Shown: positions 15,690-24,353, counted from the first letter of the stretch. The stretch is DNA of 35,950 bases from Gallionella sp. (GCA_030645955.1 JAUSMR010000113.1:1-35950); one strand, 5' to 3'. Notes: a model not told the origin generated them from the sequence alone. Program-made: numbers and translations.

Positions 15690-16484
15690 ATGAAAGAACG
15701 CCCAACTTTCCCTGCCCGCCTGGACTTTTCGGCGGGTAAGTCAAAAGGCATCAGGCCCGTGCCGGGCCCTAGTCACAGTGCACTGAACGCGGTCGGCAAG
15801 CCGCCAGCAGGGGTGTTATCACAAGGTGTCGGGCTGGACTCCAGTGCGGTGCGCCTGAACATGGTGCACAAACTGGCCAAACAAGGTATTACCGACCCCT
15901 TGGTGTTGTCGGCCATGAGGTCCATTGAGCGGCATCGGTTTGTAGACAGTGCGCTGGTCAATCAGGCCTATGAGGACACGAGTTTGCCGATCGGCCTGGG
16001 TCAGACCATTTCCAAACCCGGTGTTGTGTCCCGAATGGCGGAACTTCTGCGCAACGGTGCTTCTGGCAGATTGGGGCGCGTGCTGGAGATCGGAACGGGG
16101 TGTGGGTATCAGGCTGCGGTGTTGAGTCTGCTGGCCAGCGAGGTCTACAGCATCGAGCGCCTGCGTGGCTTGCATGACAAGGCCCGTGATAATCTGCGGC
16201 ATTTGCGTCTGGCCAACCTGCATCTTCTGTTTGGAGATGGCATGGCGGGCTATGCCAAGGGCGCACCTTATGCGGCCATTATTGCGGCCGCCGGTGGGGA
16301 GTCCGTGCCGCAGGCTTGGGTCGATCAATTGGCTGTTGGTGGGCGACTTGTGGCACCTGTGTCTGCCGGCGGTACATCCGCCGGGCAGCAAGCCCTTGTG
16401 GTGATTGACAAAACCCCGCAGGGTTTACGGCAGACGGTGCTTGAGGCTGTTCACTTTGTCCCTTTAAAATCGGGAATCGCATGA
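15690..16484 (+). CDS. pcm: Protein-L-isoaspartate O-methyltransferase
   Basis: The 264-residue protein contains the PCMT core: IGLGQTISKPGVVSRMAELL (the substrate-binding 'gq.is.P.v' stretch), SAM motif I VLEIGTGCGYQAAVL, VYSIER, and AIIAAAGGESVP. The enzyme methylates isoaspartyl residues of aged proteins so they can revert to aspartate, using S-adenosylmethionine. The first 60 residues form a low-complexity extension that many betaproteobacterial Pcm proteins share, so an internal start is possible. It lies between surE and nlpD, and the stop overlaps an alternative nlpD start. Confidence 0.93.
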   Translation: MKERPTFPARLDFSAGKSKGIRPVPGPSHSALNAVGKPPAGVLSQGVGLDSSAVRLNMVHKLAKQGITDPLVLSAMRSIERHRFVDSALVNQAYEDTSLPIGLGQTISKPGVVSRMAELLRNGASGRLGRVLEIGTGCGYQAAVLSLLASEVYSIERLRGLHDKARDNLRHLRLANLHLLFGDGMAGYAKGAPYAAIIAAAGGESVPQAWVDQLAVGGRLVAPVSAGGTSAGQQALVVIDKTPQGLRQTVLEAVHFVPLKSGIA

Positions 16485-16495
16485 AGGGATGTCGT

Positions 16496-17392
16496 ATGTT
16501 TGGTTTGAGTATTCGTTTGGGTTCAGCTTTGGCGGTTGTGGTTGTTGGCTTGATGCTGGGGGGGTGTAGCTCCAGAGCGCTCAATCGCGCGCCAGTGGAA
16601 GACCGCGGGATTGGCTCCGGTAAAACGGGGCCCGTGGTGATGGATCCGGCCACAGCGGCCGTCCAGCAACTCCCCGGTTTTGAGAATATGGGAAAGCCCG
16701 GGTATTACACGGTTAAACCGGGTGACACGCTGATCCGGATTGGCCTTGAGCATGGCCAGGCGGCCAAGGATATTGCTCGCTGGAGTAACCTGGAAAACCC
16801 CAATCGTATTGAAGTAGGTCAAGTGTTGCGCGTGGTGCCGCCAACGGCCAGTGCGACCAACGGGGTAGTAGCCAAGCCTGTGACTTCGGCCAGTGCCACG
16901 CCGGTGGCGACCGCGCCAGCGCCGGCAGCCAGTGCTGACAAGCATGCGTCGCCAACACCCACGGCTGCCAGTTCGTCCCCTGCCAGTTCATCGGCCGCGC
17001 CCACTGCGGCCGCGACACCGGAAGATGACATCGCCTGGATATGGCCGACCAACGGCACGGTGCTGGCCGGGTTTGATGAGGTCAAGAACAAGGGCTTGGA
17101 TATTGGCGGCACGGCGGGCGACCCCGTGCTGGCGGCAGCTGACGGCCGCGTTGTTTATGTCGGCGCAGGTTTGCGCGGTTATGGCAACCTGATCATCTTG
17201 AAGCACAATAATACTTACCTGACAGCCTATGCCCACAATCAGACCTTGCTGATCAAGGAAGACCAGTCGGTGCGTAAAGGCCAGAAGATTGCCGAGATGG
17301 GCAGCAGCGATGCGGACCGCGTGAAGTTGCACTTTGAAGTTCGCCGACAAGGCAAACCGGTTGATCCGGCAAAGTACCTGCCAGCCAGGTGA
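16496..17392 (+). CDS. nlpD: NlpD-like lipoprotein: LysM plus degenerate M23 peptidase domain
   Basis: I chose the ATG at 16496 because AAGGGA lies 6 bases upstream; a start at 16481 adds five residues. The signal peptide ends in lipobox LMLGGCSS, giving lipidation at Cys 24 and outer-membrane anchoring. One LysM domain (YYTVKPGDTLIRIGLEHGQ) binds peptidoglycan, an Ala/Pro/Ser-rich linker follows, then an M23/LytM domain. The zinc ligands are incomplete: the first His of HxxxD is Asn (NKGLDIGG) and HxH is KLH (KLHFEVR). This is as in NlpD/EnvC, which activate amidases (AmiC) rather than cut peptidoglycan. In enterics the rpoS promoter lies inside nlpD, so that may hold here. Confidence 0.93.
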   Translation: MFGLSIRLGSALAVVVVGLMLGGCSSRALNRAPVEDRGIGSGKTGPVVMDPATAAVQQLPGFENMGKPGYYTVKPGDTLIRIGLEHGQAAKDIARWSNLENPNRIEVGQVLRVVPPTASATNGVVAKPVTSASATPVATAPAPAASADKHASPTPTAASSSPASSSAAPTAAATPEDDIAWIWPTNGTVLAGFDEVKNKGLDIGGTAGDPVLAAADGRVVYVGAGLRGYGNLIILKHNNTYLTAYAHNQTLLIKEDQSVRKGQKIAEMGSSDADRVKLHFEVRRQGKPVDPAKYLPAR

Positions 17393-17404
17393 TGGGACTA
17401 TGCC

Positions 17405-18430
17405 GTGAAGAAGCGCCCCGTGAATGGCAATGGCGTGTCCGCCAGACCCCAAGCACGCGGCGTCTTGGATTATGAGGTTAATTCGGCTCTGGCGCCTGTG
17501 GATACAGGGCAGGAAGCTATCGATTTTGTAGTAAATCAACCCTTGCTGGAGCTCACGCTGCCGGCGGATGCGTCGGGCGAGTCAGGGGACGCGCTGACCG
17601 TTTACCTGCGCAACGTGCGTCGCACCGAGCTGTTCACCGCACAAGAAGAGTTCGAGTTCGCCTGCCGGGCCCGTGCGGGCGACTTTGCGGCCCGTCAGAG
17701 CATGATTGAACACAATCTGCGCTTGGTGGTGAGTATTGCCAAAGCCTATATGGGGCGCGGTGTGCCTTTGTCTGACCTGATCGAGGAAGGCAACCTGGGT
17801 CTCATGCATGCCATCGACAAGTTTGAACCGGAGCGCGGATTTCGCTTTTCCACCTATGCCACCTGGTGGATTCGCCAGTCGGTAGACCGTGCCTTGATGT
17901 ACCAGGGTCGGGCGGTGCGTCTGCCCGTGAACGTAGTCAGGGAGTTGCAGCAGGTGCTACGTGCGCGCCGGGCGCTGGAGAACGATGCGACGTTTGTAGC
18001 GAGTCGGCCCGATGGCATTCGCGTGGACGATATTGCCGCCTTGCTGGGCCGTGACACGGCAGGCGTTGCCGATTTACTGGCCCTGGCGGAAACGCCCAGG
18101 TCGCTGGACGCTTCCATGGACCGCTCAGAGGAGACTCAGACCCTGGGTGATTCGCTGGTGGATGAACTCACGATCGATCCTTTGGGCGTGACCCAGGCCC
18201 ATGAGGTGGAGCGATTGCTGGAGGACTGGATTGGCACCTTGTCTGAGCGCGAAAAAGAGATTCTGGAGGGGCGGTTTGGTCTGCATGACCGCGAACCCGA
18301 GACGCTGGATGTGCTCAGCTCGCGCCTGGGGCTGACCCGTGAGCGCGTGCGACAGGTTCAGAACGAGGCGCTGTCCAAACTCAAGCGCTATCTGGCGCGG
18401 CGCGGTATCACACGGCAAGCCTTGCTGTGA
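17405..18430 (+). CDS. rpoS: RNA polymerase sigma factor RpoS (sigma-38)
   Basis: The 341-residue protein begins at a GTG and has the sigma-70 family regions in order: 1.2 ([19 protein letters not shown]), 2 ([17 protein letters not shown], then [19 protein letters not shown] and [17 protein letters not shown]), 3 ([11 protein letters not shown]) and 4 ([15 protein letters not shown] and [19 protein letters not shown]). Size and the neighbour nlpD identify it as the stationary-phase and general-stress sigma factor. It is 12 bases after nlpD and 10 bases before the exonuclease gene, so an nlpD-rpoS transcript is likely. The N-terminal extension of about 55 residues is species-specific. Confidence 0.96.
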   Translation: MKKRPVNGNGVSARPQARGVLDYEVNSALAPVDTGQEAIDFVVNQPLLELTLPADASGESGDALTVYLRNVRRTELFTAQEEFEFACRARAGDFAARQSMIEHNLRLVVSIAKAYMGRGVPLSDLIEEGNLGLMHAIDKFEPERGFRFSTYATWWIRQSVDRALMYQGRAVRLPVNVVRELQQVLRARRALENDATFVASRPDGIRVDDIAALLGRDTAGVADLLALAETPRSLDASMDRSEETQTLGDSLVDELTIDPLGVTQAHEVERLLEDWIGTLSEREKEILEGRFGLHDREPETLDVLSSRLGLTRERVRQVQNEALSKLKRYLARRGITRQALL

Positions 18431-18440
18431 GGATTAAACG

Positions 18441-19226
18441 ATGAGTTGGCCCGTCCTGGTCTTCGACATCGAAACCATTCCTGATGTGGCCGGCTTGCGC
18501 GCCTTGCGCGGCGAACCCGTCGGCGTCAGTGACGCTGACGTGTATGGCGCGTGGCTGCAAGAGCGTCAAGCCAAAGGGCAAAGCGAATTCGTGCCCTTGT
18601 ATCTGCAGCGCATCGTGGTCATCAGCGCGGTGTTTCGCAATGCCGAGGGCATGCGTGTGCATTCGTTTGTGGACAAAGACGGCCTCAGCGAAGGCAAGGT
18701 GATTCAAACCTTTTTCAACACGCTGGAAAAGCACACGCCGCAGCTGGTGAGCTGGAATGGGGGTGGTTTTGACTTGCCGGTGTTGCATTACCGCGGCCTG
18801 AAACACGGTGTGGTGGCCGATAAATACTGGGACATGGGCGAGGACGACCGCGAGTTTAAGTGGAACAACTACATCAGCCGTTACCACATGCGCCATCTCG
18901 ACTTGATGGATCTGCTGGCCATGTACCAGCCCAAGAACAATGCGCCGCTGGACGCCATGGCCAGGCTCTGCGGCTTCCCCGGCAAGCTCGGCATGGACGG
19001 CTCAGCGGTGTACCCGGCGTATCTGGAGGGCAAGCTCGACGACGTCCGGCGCTATTGCGAAACAGATGTCATGAACACCTACCTTTTGTATTGCCGCTTT
19101 CAGAAAATGCGCGGCGGCCTGCTGGAGAAGGAATACGAGCAAGAGATAGCCATGGTCAAGGAGACTCTGGCCCAGCTGGCGCCGGTTGAGTCGCATTGGG
19201 ATGAATACCTCAAGGCATGGGCCTGA
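18441..19226 (+). CDS. Predicted 3'-5' exonuclease related to PolB proofreading domain
   Basis: The 261-residue protein carries the exonuclease motifs of the DEDDy type: I FDIETIPD at residues 9-16, II VSWNGGGFDLPVLHYR near 103-118, and III RRYCETDVMNTYLLYCR near 200-215 with the expected Tyr and Asp. It matches the stand-alone PolB-like exonuclease family and lacks polymerase domains. The likely task is 3'-5' trimming of DNA in repair, inferred from family. GAGG lies 7 bases before the ATG. The gene sits in a series of core genes and is followed 12 bases later by rlmD. Confidence 0.9.
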   Translation: MSWPVLVFDIETIPDVAGLRALRGEPVGVSDADVYGAWLQERQAKGQSEFVPLYLQRIVVISAVFRNAEGMRVHSFVDKDGLSEGKVIQTFFNTLEKHTPQLVSWNGGGFDLPVLHYRGLKHGVVADKYWDMGEDDREFKWNNYISRYHMRHLDLMDLLAMYQPKNNAPLDAMARLCGFPGKLGMDGSAVYPAYLEGKLDDVRRYCETDVMNTYLLYCRFQKMRGGLLEKEYEQEIAMVKETLAQLAPVESHWDEYLKAWA

Positions 19227-19238
19227 GACAATAGCGGC

Positions 19239-20672
19239 ATGACTGAAGAAATCAAGAAAACTGACAATTTACCGCCCGACTGGCTTTTGGTCGAGTCGCT
19301 GGACCTGGAAGCGCAAGGGGTGGCCCACCGGGCCGATGGCAAGGTGGTGTTCATCAAGGGGGCGCTGCCGTTCGAACTGGTCAGCGCCACTGTGCACCGC
19401 AAGAAAAACAACTGGGAGCAGGGCGTGGTGACGGCAATTCACCGCGAGTCCTCGCAGCGCGTCAAACCCGGTTGCCCGCATTTTGGCTTGCATGAAGGCG
19501 CTTGTGGCGGCTGCAAGATGCAGCATCTGCACATCGGCGCGCAGGTGGCGGTTAAGCAGCGGGTGCTGGAGGACAACTTGTGGCATCTGGGTAAGGTCCG
19601 GGCCGACAATATTTTGCGGCCGATTGAAGGCCCGGCCTGGGGTTACCGCTACCGGGCGCGGATTTCGGTCCGGCATGTGCGCAAAAAAGGCACGGTGCTG
19701 GTCGGTTTTCATGAGCGCAAGAGTGGCTATGTGGCCGACATGAAAGAGTGCCATGTGTTGCCGCCGCATGTGAGCGACCTGCTGCTGCCACTGCGGACAC
19801 TGATTACCTCGATGGACGCGATCGAGACCTGTCCCCAGATCGAACTCGCCTGTGGGGACACGGTGATTGCGCTGGTGCTGCGTCATATGGAACCCCTGAG
19901 TGATGGGGATCTGGCCTTGCTGCGTGAATTTGCCGCGCGCCATGCCGGCGTGCAGTGGTGGTTGCAGCCCAAGGGGCCGGAGACGGTGCATCTGCTGGAT
20001 GAAGGCGGCGAGGAGTTGAGTTACGACCTGCCGGAGTTCGGCATCCATATGCCGTTCAAGCCGACCGATTTCACCCAGGTCAACCCGCACATCAACAGGG
20101 TCCTGGTGTCACGGTCGCTGCGATTGTTGGCCGCAACAAAAGAGGAACGGGTGATTGACTGGTTTTGTGGCCTGGGCAATTTCACCCTGCCCATTGCGAC
20201 GCAGGCGCGGGAGGTGTTAGGCGTAGAGGGCAGTGAGACGCTGGTTGCGCGATCACGTGAAAATTATATGAAAAATAAGGCTCTGGCCCCCGCCAATCAT
20301 GCGCTAGCAGCTACTAATTTCGTAGCAAGAAACCTTTTTGAAATGACACCTGCTTTGCTGATTAAAGACGGGGTGGCCGATAGATGGTTGATTGACCCGC
20401 CGCGTGAGGGCGCCATGGCGCTGGTCCAGGCGCTGGTGGACTTGCACCAACAGAAGCTGGACCCCGTAGCCAATCCACCGACACCTGGCGCTGAGGGTTG
20501 GACACCACCCAAGCGGATTGTCTATGTGAGCTGCAATCCGTCAACGCTGGCGCGCGATGCCGACTTGCTGGTGCATCAGGCGGGTTATCGTTGTTCTTCA
20601 GCGGGTGTGGTGAACATGTTTCCTCACACGGCCCATGTGGAGAGCATGGCGGTGTTTGACCTGGAACTCTGA
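19239..20672 (+). CDS. rlmD: 23S rRNA (uracil-1939 C5) methyltransferase RlmD
   Basis: The 477-residue protein has an N-terminal TRAM domain (about 15-70), the [4Fe-4S] cysteines C79, C89, C92 (CPHFG..ACGGC) and C171 (KECH), and the SAM-binding segment [25 protein letters not shown] and the catalytic Cys about 432 in [13 protein letters not shown] complete the set. It methylates U1939 of 23S rRNA. Residues about 345-363 are encoded by a copy of the family repeat seen twice elsewhere in the window (20271-20327), inserted in frame in the MTase domain between REN and [10 protein letters not shown] Pro-rich loop ([13 protein letters not shown]) just before the catalytic strand is also longer than in E. 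coli. Confidence 0.95.
   Translation: MTEEIKKTDNLPPDWLLVESLDLEAQGVAHRADGKVVFIKGALPFELVSATVHRKKNNWEQGVVTAIHRESSQRVKPGCPHFGLHEGACGGCKMQHLHIGAQVAVKQRVLEDNLWHLGKVRADNILRPIEGPAWGYRYRARISVRHVRKKGTVLVGFHERKSGYVADMKECHVLPPHVSDLLLPLRTLITSMDAIETCPQIELACGDTVIALVLRHMEPLSDGDLALLREFAARHAGVQWWLQPKGPETVHLLDEGGEELSYDLPEFGIHMPFKPTDFTQVNPHINRVLVSRSLRLLAATKEERVIDWFCGLGNFTLPIATQAREVLGVEGSETLVARSRENYMKNKALAPANHALAATNFVARNLFEMTPALLIKDGVADRWLIDPPREGAMALVQALVDLHQQKLDPVANPPTPGAEGWTPPKRIVYVSCNPSTLARDADLLVHQAGYRCSSAGVVNMFPHTAHVESMAVFDLEL
20271..20327 (-). repeat. Comamonadaceae-type interspersed repeat, copy 1 (inside rlmD)
   Basis: On the minus strand this reads TGCTACGAAATTAGTAGCTG, then CTAGCGC, a variable loop, GGGCCAGAGCC and TTATTTTT. 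The same order (TGCTA, TAGCTG, GCGC or similar, GGCTAGAGCC, T-tract) is seen at 24189-24240 and 33354-33410. Here it is translated in frame as part of RlmD. Confidence 0.65.
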
Positions 20673-20764
20673 ACGAGCAACCGCCGTGCGTGGGGGCAAC
20701 GCCAGTGCGTAGCAGCGCTTTTTACTGGTCTGGCAGCCGGCTTGGCGCCTGCCTTCTCCGCGAC

Positions 20765-21133
20765 TTAAGGTTTGGCCTCGGAAGATTTTTCTTTGGTGCT
20801 GGCCGATGCTTTGTTCCTGGCAGCCGCCTTTGGTTTGGGGTCTTCGACGACTTCTTGCGGCTCAGTCTGCACCACCGTGGCGCGAACGCCCTCAATCTTG
20901 TTCTCGCGCATGTATTCGTCCATATCCTTCCAGCCTGTGAATATGTCAGCTTTGGAGGCGGCCTCGTTGAGGCTGTAACAGTCCTCAATGCTGCGCACCC
21001 CATACCTGCAAGCGCTGCCAATAGCTTTGGCGTCAGCCTCGCGCTTGGCAATTCTCGGGTCAGGCCCCATGCCGGGAATTTCGCAGCCGGCCAGAAGAAG
21101 GGCAATAGCAGTGATCAGCAGGCGCAGAGTCAT
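20765..21133 (-). CDS. Small putative lipoprotein
   Basis: The 122-residue protein starts with a signal peptide ending in lipobox LLLAGCE (Cys 17), then a Glu/Asp/Lys-rich mature part with a Cys pair (SACRYG and IEDCYSL) that could form a disulphide. It ends in a Lys/Ala/Ser/Glu-rich tail (KPKAAARNKASAS). No family is recognised. It is convergent to rlmD and monocistronic. Lipidation and export are well supported; the role is unknown. Confidence 0.75.
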   Translation of the reverse strand: MTLRLLITAIALLLAGCEIPGMGPDPRIAKREADAKAIGSACRYGVRSIEDCYSLNEAASKADIFTGWKDMDEYMRENKIEGVRATVVQTEPQEVVEDPKPKAAARNKASASTKEKSSEAKP

Positions 21134-21209
21134 GGGATAGGGTAGATGTGTAATGTCTATATCGGCAAATTGTGCGCCGCATTGAGCGTCGTCGGCCTGG
21201 CGAAAACAA

Positions 21210-21232
21210 AAAAGACCCCGAAGGGTCTTTTT
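21210..21232. terminator. Bidirectional rho-independent terminator
   Basis: AAAAGACCC (21210-21218), a CGAA loop and GGGTCTTTT (21223-21231) form a 9-bp stem with an A-tract on one side and a T-tract on the other. It ends the BI-1 gene on the minus strand. Confidence 0.9.
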
Positions 21233-21252
21233 AGATGGGCGCGACGTGAACT

Positions 21253-21948
21253 TCAGTCGCGCTCGCCGCCGGCAATGCCCAGCAGGGCCAGCAGCGCCTG
21301 GAACACGTTGATGATGTCCAGGTACAAAGCCAATGTGGCGCTGATGTAGTTGGTTTCGCCGCCGTCCACGATGCGCTTCAGGTCATAGAGCATGTAGGCG
21401 CTGAAAATCCCGATAACCGCCACCGAAATAGCCATCATGGCAGCCGTTGACCCGACAAACACGTTGATGATCCCGCCGATCATTACCGCCATGGCGCCGA
21501 CAAACAGCCACTTGCCCATGCCGGACAGATCGCGCTTGATGACGCTGGACAGACTGGCCATCACGAAAAACACGCCAGCCGTGCCGCCAAAGGCGGTCAT
21601 GATCAGTTCTGGGCCGTTTTTGAAACCGAGCACCATGCCAATCATGCGCGACAGCATCAGGCCCATGAAGAAGGTGAAGCCCAGCAGCACGGGTACACCC
21701 GCAGCGGAATTCTTGGTTTTCTCAATGGCATACATGAAGCCGAAGGCACCACCCAAAAACACAACCAGACCCAAGCCACCACCTAAAGACTGCGTGATGC
21801 CGGTGACGACGCCCAGCCAAGCGCCCAAGACCGTCGGGACGAGGCTCAAAGCCAATAGCCAGTACGTATTGCGAAGCACCTTATTGCGCTGCTCGGCCGA
21901 CGCAACATAACCGTAGTCGCGGTTAATTGATTGAATGTTGTCAGTCAT
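21253..21948 (-). CDS. yccA: Bax inhibitor-1/YccA family membrane protein
   Basis: The 231-residue protein has seven hydrophobic segments (first LLALSLVPTVLGAWLGVV, others AGVPVLLGFTFFMGLML and FVGSTAAMMAISVAVIGIFS) and the BI-1 signature near the C-terminus (YMLYDLKRIVDGGETN, ATLALYLDIINVFQALL). YccA of E. coli is a substrate and modulator of the FtsH protease in the inner membrane. AAGGAG lies 7 bases before the ATG at 21948, which decides the start against an upstream TTG. It is a single-gene unit. Confidence 0.92.
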   Translation of the reverse strand: MTDNIQSINRDYGYVASAEQRNKVLRNTYWLLALSLVPTVLGAWLGVVTGITQSLGGGLGLVVFLGGAFGFMYAIEKTKNSAAGVPVLLGFTFFMGLMLSRMIGMVLGFKNGPELIMTAFGGTAGVFFVMASLSSVIKRDLSGMGKWLFVGAMAVMIGGIINVFVGSTAAMMAISVAVIGIFSAYMLYDLKRIVDGGETNYISATLALYLDIINVFQALLALLGIAGGERD

Positions 21949-22130
21949 TGTCAAACTCCTTCATATTCTGCAGACTGCAGATTGGGTGAATTCTAGGGTG
22001 AATCAAGGGCTTTCACGAAAATCATTCACTCGGGTGCCTATTTTTAGTAAGGATACTTTCACCCGCAATGGCGACAAACTGCAGGCGTGCAGCCGTTATG
22101 CTCGATTCTTCTTAAAACAAGGCTTATGCC

Positions 22131-22538
22131 ATGAAAACCAAATTCACCTTAGAGTTGTCTGATGTCAAAACCATCGCAGCAGCAGCCGAAGCCGAAGCCC
22201 TGAAAAACAACTGGGCCGTCACCATCGCCATTGTTGACGACGGTGGCCATTTGCTGTGGCTGCAGCGCCTCGACGGCGCCGCCGCCATTTCCGCCCACAT
22301 TGCCCCAGCCAAGGCCCATACGGCAGCACTGGGCCGCCGCGAAAGCAAGGTCTATGAAGATATCGTCAATGGCGGACGTACCTCGTTTTTGAGCGCGCCT
22401 GACATCAAGGGCCTGCTTGAGGGCGGTGTTCCGCTCATGAAAGATGGCCAGTGCATTGGCGCGGTCGGTGTCAGCGGCGTGAAATCAACGGAAGATGCCC
22501 AGATTGCAAAGGCTGGCATTGCTGCCATTGGTTTGTAA
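22131..22538 (+). CDS. GlcG/HbpS family protein (heme-degrading-type domain)
   Basis: The 135-residue protein is a single GlcG/HbpS (former DUF336) domain: LELSDVKTIAAAAEAEALKN, VTIAIVDDGGHLLWLQRLDGA, AKAHTAALGR and GGVPLMKDGQCIGAVGVSG. Members form octamers, and some bind or break down haem (HbpS). No signal peptide is present. Its position just before an iron locus fits a haem link, but the family is broad and the ligand is not certain. The ORF ends inside an 11-bp tandem repeat. Confidence 0.9.
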   Translation: MKTKFTLELSDVKTIAAAAEAEALKNNWAVTIAIVDDGGHLLWLQRLDGAAAISAHIAPAKAHTAALGRRESKVYEDIVNGGRTSFLSAPDIKGLLEGGVPLMKDGQCIGAVGVSGVKSTEDAQIAKAGIAAIGL

Positions 22539-22559
22539 TTGGTTTGTAATTGGTTTGTA
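22527..22559. repeat. Three tandem copies of ATTGGTTTGTA over a stop codon
   Basis: Exact 11-bp copies at 22527-22537, 22538-22548 and 22549-22559. The stop TAA (22536-22538) bridges the first two copies, so gain or loss of copies changes only the 3' untranslated region. Confidence 0.95.
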
Positions 22560-22562
22560 GTT

Positions 22563-22600
22563 TGCGGCCGTGCTGCATTGCATATAGCGGCCGCACTTTT
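22563..22600 (+). terminator. Probable terminator of the GlcG-like gene
   Basis: TGCGGCCG (22563-22570) pairs with CGGCCGCA (22588-22595), followed by CTTTT. The loop of 17 bases is long, but the stem is strong. Confidence 0.55.
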
Positions 22601-22620
22601 CGACGAGTGCAGGGGAATGA

Positions 22621-22893
22621 TCAGGCAAGTGCCGCGTGATGCGGCCGGGTCCATAAGCTAGTTTTCTCGATGCTACCGTCGAGTTGAGTGGACGAGAAAC
22701 CAGCGTCCCGGCTGAGGGCCGCCACCGGATATGACGGGCTGCACTGCGCCACAATGTCACGCGCACACTCTTCACACCGTCCACATTGGGTGGCAACACC
22801 CAGCTCCATCTGGATATCGTCAAAACCCATGCCCGCCCTGGCATGGCGGGTAATGTCCCGGTCAGAAATACGGCGGCAGACGCAAACAATCAT
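22621..22893 (-). CDS. bfd: Bacterioferritin-associated ferredoxin (Bfd-like)
   Basis: The 90-residue protein binds one [2Fe-2S] cluster through C4 and C6 (MIVCVCRRISD) and C37 and C40 (QCGRC), nearly the E. coli Bfd spacing. Bfd reduces ferric iron in bacterioferritin and mobilises it. The helix-turn-helix core (RDITRHARAG, DDIQMELGVATQCG) is intact. A C-terminal tail of about 35 residues beyond the usual 60-65 residue length ends in PHHAALA and may be read-through into junk. A Fur box lies 40 bases upstream, so the gene should be induced by iron shortage. It precedes two bacterioferritin genes in the same locus. Confidence 0.9.
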   Translation of the reverse strand: MIVCVCRRISDRDITRHARAGMGFDDIQMELGVATQCGRCEECARDIVAQCSPSYPVAALSRDAGFSSTQLDGSIEKTSLWTRPHHAALA

Positions 22894-22924
22894 GGTTTTA
22901 CCTCAAAAGGCTGTGAAATATAGC

Positions 22925-23459
22925 TCGCATTATAAATGCGAATCCTTCTCATTTGCTGCCAAATAGCTTTGGCAATGCTGCTGAGGTCATCACGCTCCAG
23001 CTGCATGCGCTGTTCGCGCAGAAATGTAAAAACAGTCGCGCTATGTGGAGCACGAAACTGCTTCTGCAGGGGGTGGCGTTTGTGCCTACCTGACGCGCCA
23101 GGGCGTCCACCGACAGTGTGGTGCGCGGGTCGTTCTCGAGCAACTCCATCGCCGCTCAAACAGGCCGGTCTCGGTCAACGAGACCAGAGCGGCGCATGCC
23201 AGCCCCCGTTTGGCGCCAGATGCGGGTTCCAGATTGAGGCGCTGTGCACCGAATGAAACATGGACTTGCTCCCCGGCACGAGCACCAAACTGACGCCCTC
23301 TGGCATTTCGGCCTGGGACTGCAGGTTATGCAACTCATGCGCATCGGTTGATGGCACCACCAGACCACGGCGCACCTTGTCGAACTGAAAACTGCACCTG
23401 AGCGTCGGTTTGTCAGGTGCGGGACAAAAGGGCGGGAAGTGCAGGGGATCAACGCCCAC
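22925..23459 (-). pseudogene. AraC-family regulator, frameshifted and truncated
   Basis: Three frames must be joined to read it. The first (23459-23175) gives RRGLVVPSTDAHELHNLQSQ, then EMPEGVSLVLVPG, the ligand-binding half of siderophore-type AraC regulators. The second gives ENDPRTTLSVDALARQVGTN, the first helix-turn-helix. The third gives LQKQFRAPHSATVFTFLREQRMQ, the recognition helix. After LREQRM the second HTH is lost. At least two frameshifts and a 3' deletion make it non-functional. Regulators of this sort control siderophore uptake genes, which fits the ABC-transporter remnant beside it. Confidence 0.8.
22935..22953 (-). promoter_or_regulatory. Fur box upstream of bfd
   Basis: AATGCGAA-TCC-TTCTCATT is an 8-3-8 inverted repeat with one mismatch, close to the Fur 19-mer pattern. 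It is placed for repression of the minus-strand bfd promoter. Confidence 0.7.
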
Positions 23460-23494
23460 CTCGTTGAAGAGTTGGGCAATATCTGCGCTGGCAG

Positions 23495-23757
23495 CTATGC
23501 CACTTGCAAGCGCTGCGTCAGCACGTCATGACCCACAACGCCATGTGCGTCATGGCGATTCATGACCTGAACCTGGCCGCGCCGTTTTGCCACCACGTGC
23601 TGATGGCTGATGGCTGGCCAGCGGCACGCTCGCCCGAGTGCTGACGCCTGAGTTCCTGCGCACCGCCTACGGCGTGCAGGCGCGGGTCGAGACCTGTCCG
23701 TTGGGCACCCCCATGGTCCTGGCCGAGCAGGCTGTCGCCGCTACCCATCCCACATGA
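23495..23757 (+). pseudogene. Iron-siderophore ABC transporter ATPase (FecE/FepC type), 3' remnant
   Basis: The frame reads LQALRQHVMTHNAMCVMAIHDLNLAA, whose MAIHDLNLAA is the H-loop (switch) segment, then CHHVLMADG. After a frameshift near 23610 it continues SGTLARVLTPEFLRTAYGVQ and ends at TGA 23755-23757. Walker A, signature and Walker B are all missing upstream. Its broken 5' end lies back to back with the broken AraC gene, so one deletion probably removed the DNA between them. Confidence 0.8.
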
Positions 23758-23772
23758 AAAGAAAGAGACAAC

Positions 23773-24069
23773 ATGCTTTACCTGAATGGCCGTCAGCCCA
23801 CGGCTGAATCCAGCCGCTACATGGTGCGCCTGTATTACCACTTCACCAAGAAAATGGAAGTGAACTACGACGACACCCAAGGCCTCGCCCGGTTCCCCTG
23901 GGGCGTTTGCCGGCTGACCGCGCTGGACGATGCGATCAGCTTTGAATATGAAGCCGATGACCCGGAAATAATGGCGCAAGTCCAGCATGTGATTGACTCC
24001 CACGTCGCGCTGTCTCCGCGCAAGGCGCCGTTGAGCGTGGTTTGGGGCGAGTTGCCAAGTGGGGTTTGA
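23773..24069 (+). CDS. DUF2218 family protein
   Basis: The 98-residue protein fits DUF2218: ESSRYMVRLYYHFTKKMEVN (the family's 'sRYl..Lc.HF.hK'), then FPWGVCRLTALDDAISFEYEA and QHVIDSHVALSPRKAPLSVVW. The family is common in siderophore and ferric-iron gene clusters; its role is unknown to me. A GAAAGAG ribosome site precedes the ATG, 15 bases after the ABC-ATPase remnant, so it was probably the last gene of that transporter operon. It alone has stayed intact. Confidence 0.85.
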   Translation: MLYLNGRQPTAESSRYMVRLYYHFTKKMEVNYDDTQGLARFPWGVCRLTALDDAISFEYEADDPEIMAQVQHVIDSHVALSPRKAPLSVVWGELPSGV

Positions 24070-24081
24070 GCCCCATGTTCG

Positions 24082-24177
24082 TCATCGCTGCAGCAGCAAG
24101 CCCAACCCGGCGCACGTTGCGAGCGCCCACATCGCAGCACCCGCATAGGCGATAAAGGCTGCGCCCGATTTGGGTTT
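24082..24177 (-). pseudogene. C-terminal remnant of a small membrane protein
   Basis: After a TAA at 24178-24180 the frame reads KPKSGAAFIAYAGAAMWALA and ends GLGLLLQR at 24082. One clear transmembrane segment is visible. It may be the tail of a DUF3649-like inner-membrane protein of siderophore clusters, but that match is weak. No start codon remains. The rest of 24178-24353 holds only the interspersed repeat. Confidence 0.4.
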
Positions 24178-24188
24178 TTAAATGCTCC

Positions 24189-24240
24189 TGTTTCTATAGC
24201 TGCTAGCGCTTATTCTATATGGGCTAGATGCCTATTTACC
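24189..24240 (+). repeat. Comamonadaceae-type interspersed repeat, copy 2 (intergenic)
   Basis: The sequence runs TGTTTCTATAGCTGCTAGCG, then CTTATTCTATATGGGCTAG, then ATGCCTATTT. It shares TATAGCTGCTAGCGC and the GGGCTAGA(T/G)(C/G)C arm with the copies inside rlmD and the receptor gene. Confidence 0.7.
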
Positions 24241-24353
24241 TTTAATTATTGTACGCAGTCTGGCAAAGACCATCCTTGACGGTTTCGGCTTTTTTCGTGA
24301 CTGCCGGCACCACAGGGGCTTAGGTGGCTGTTGAAAAACTTGAGGCATTCGGG

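Noticed and set aside
16496..17392. Active M23 endopeptidase
   Set aside because: Two of the zinc ligands are replaced (NKGLDIGG and KLHFEV), so it fits an NlpD-type amidase activator and not an enzyme.
19269..20090. 273-codon frame antisense to rlmD
   Set aside because: Opposite the Fe-S and TRAM regions of a clearly functional rRNA methyltransferase gene; composition typical of antisense GC-rich frames.
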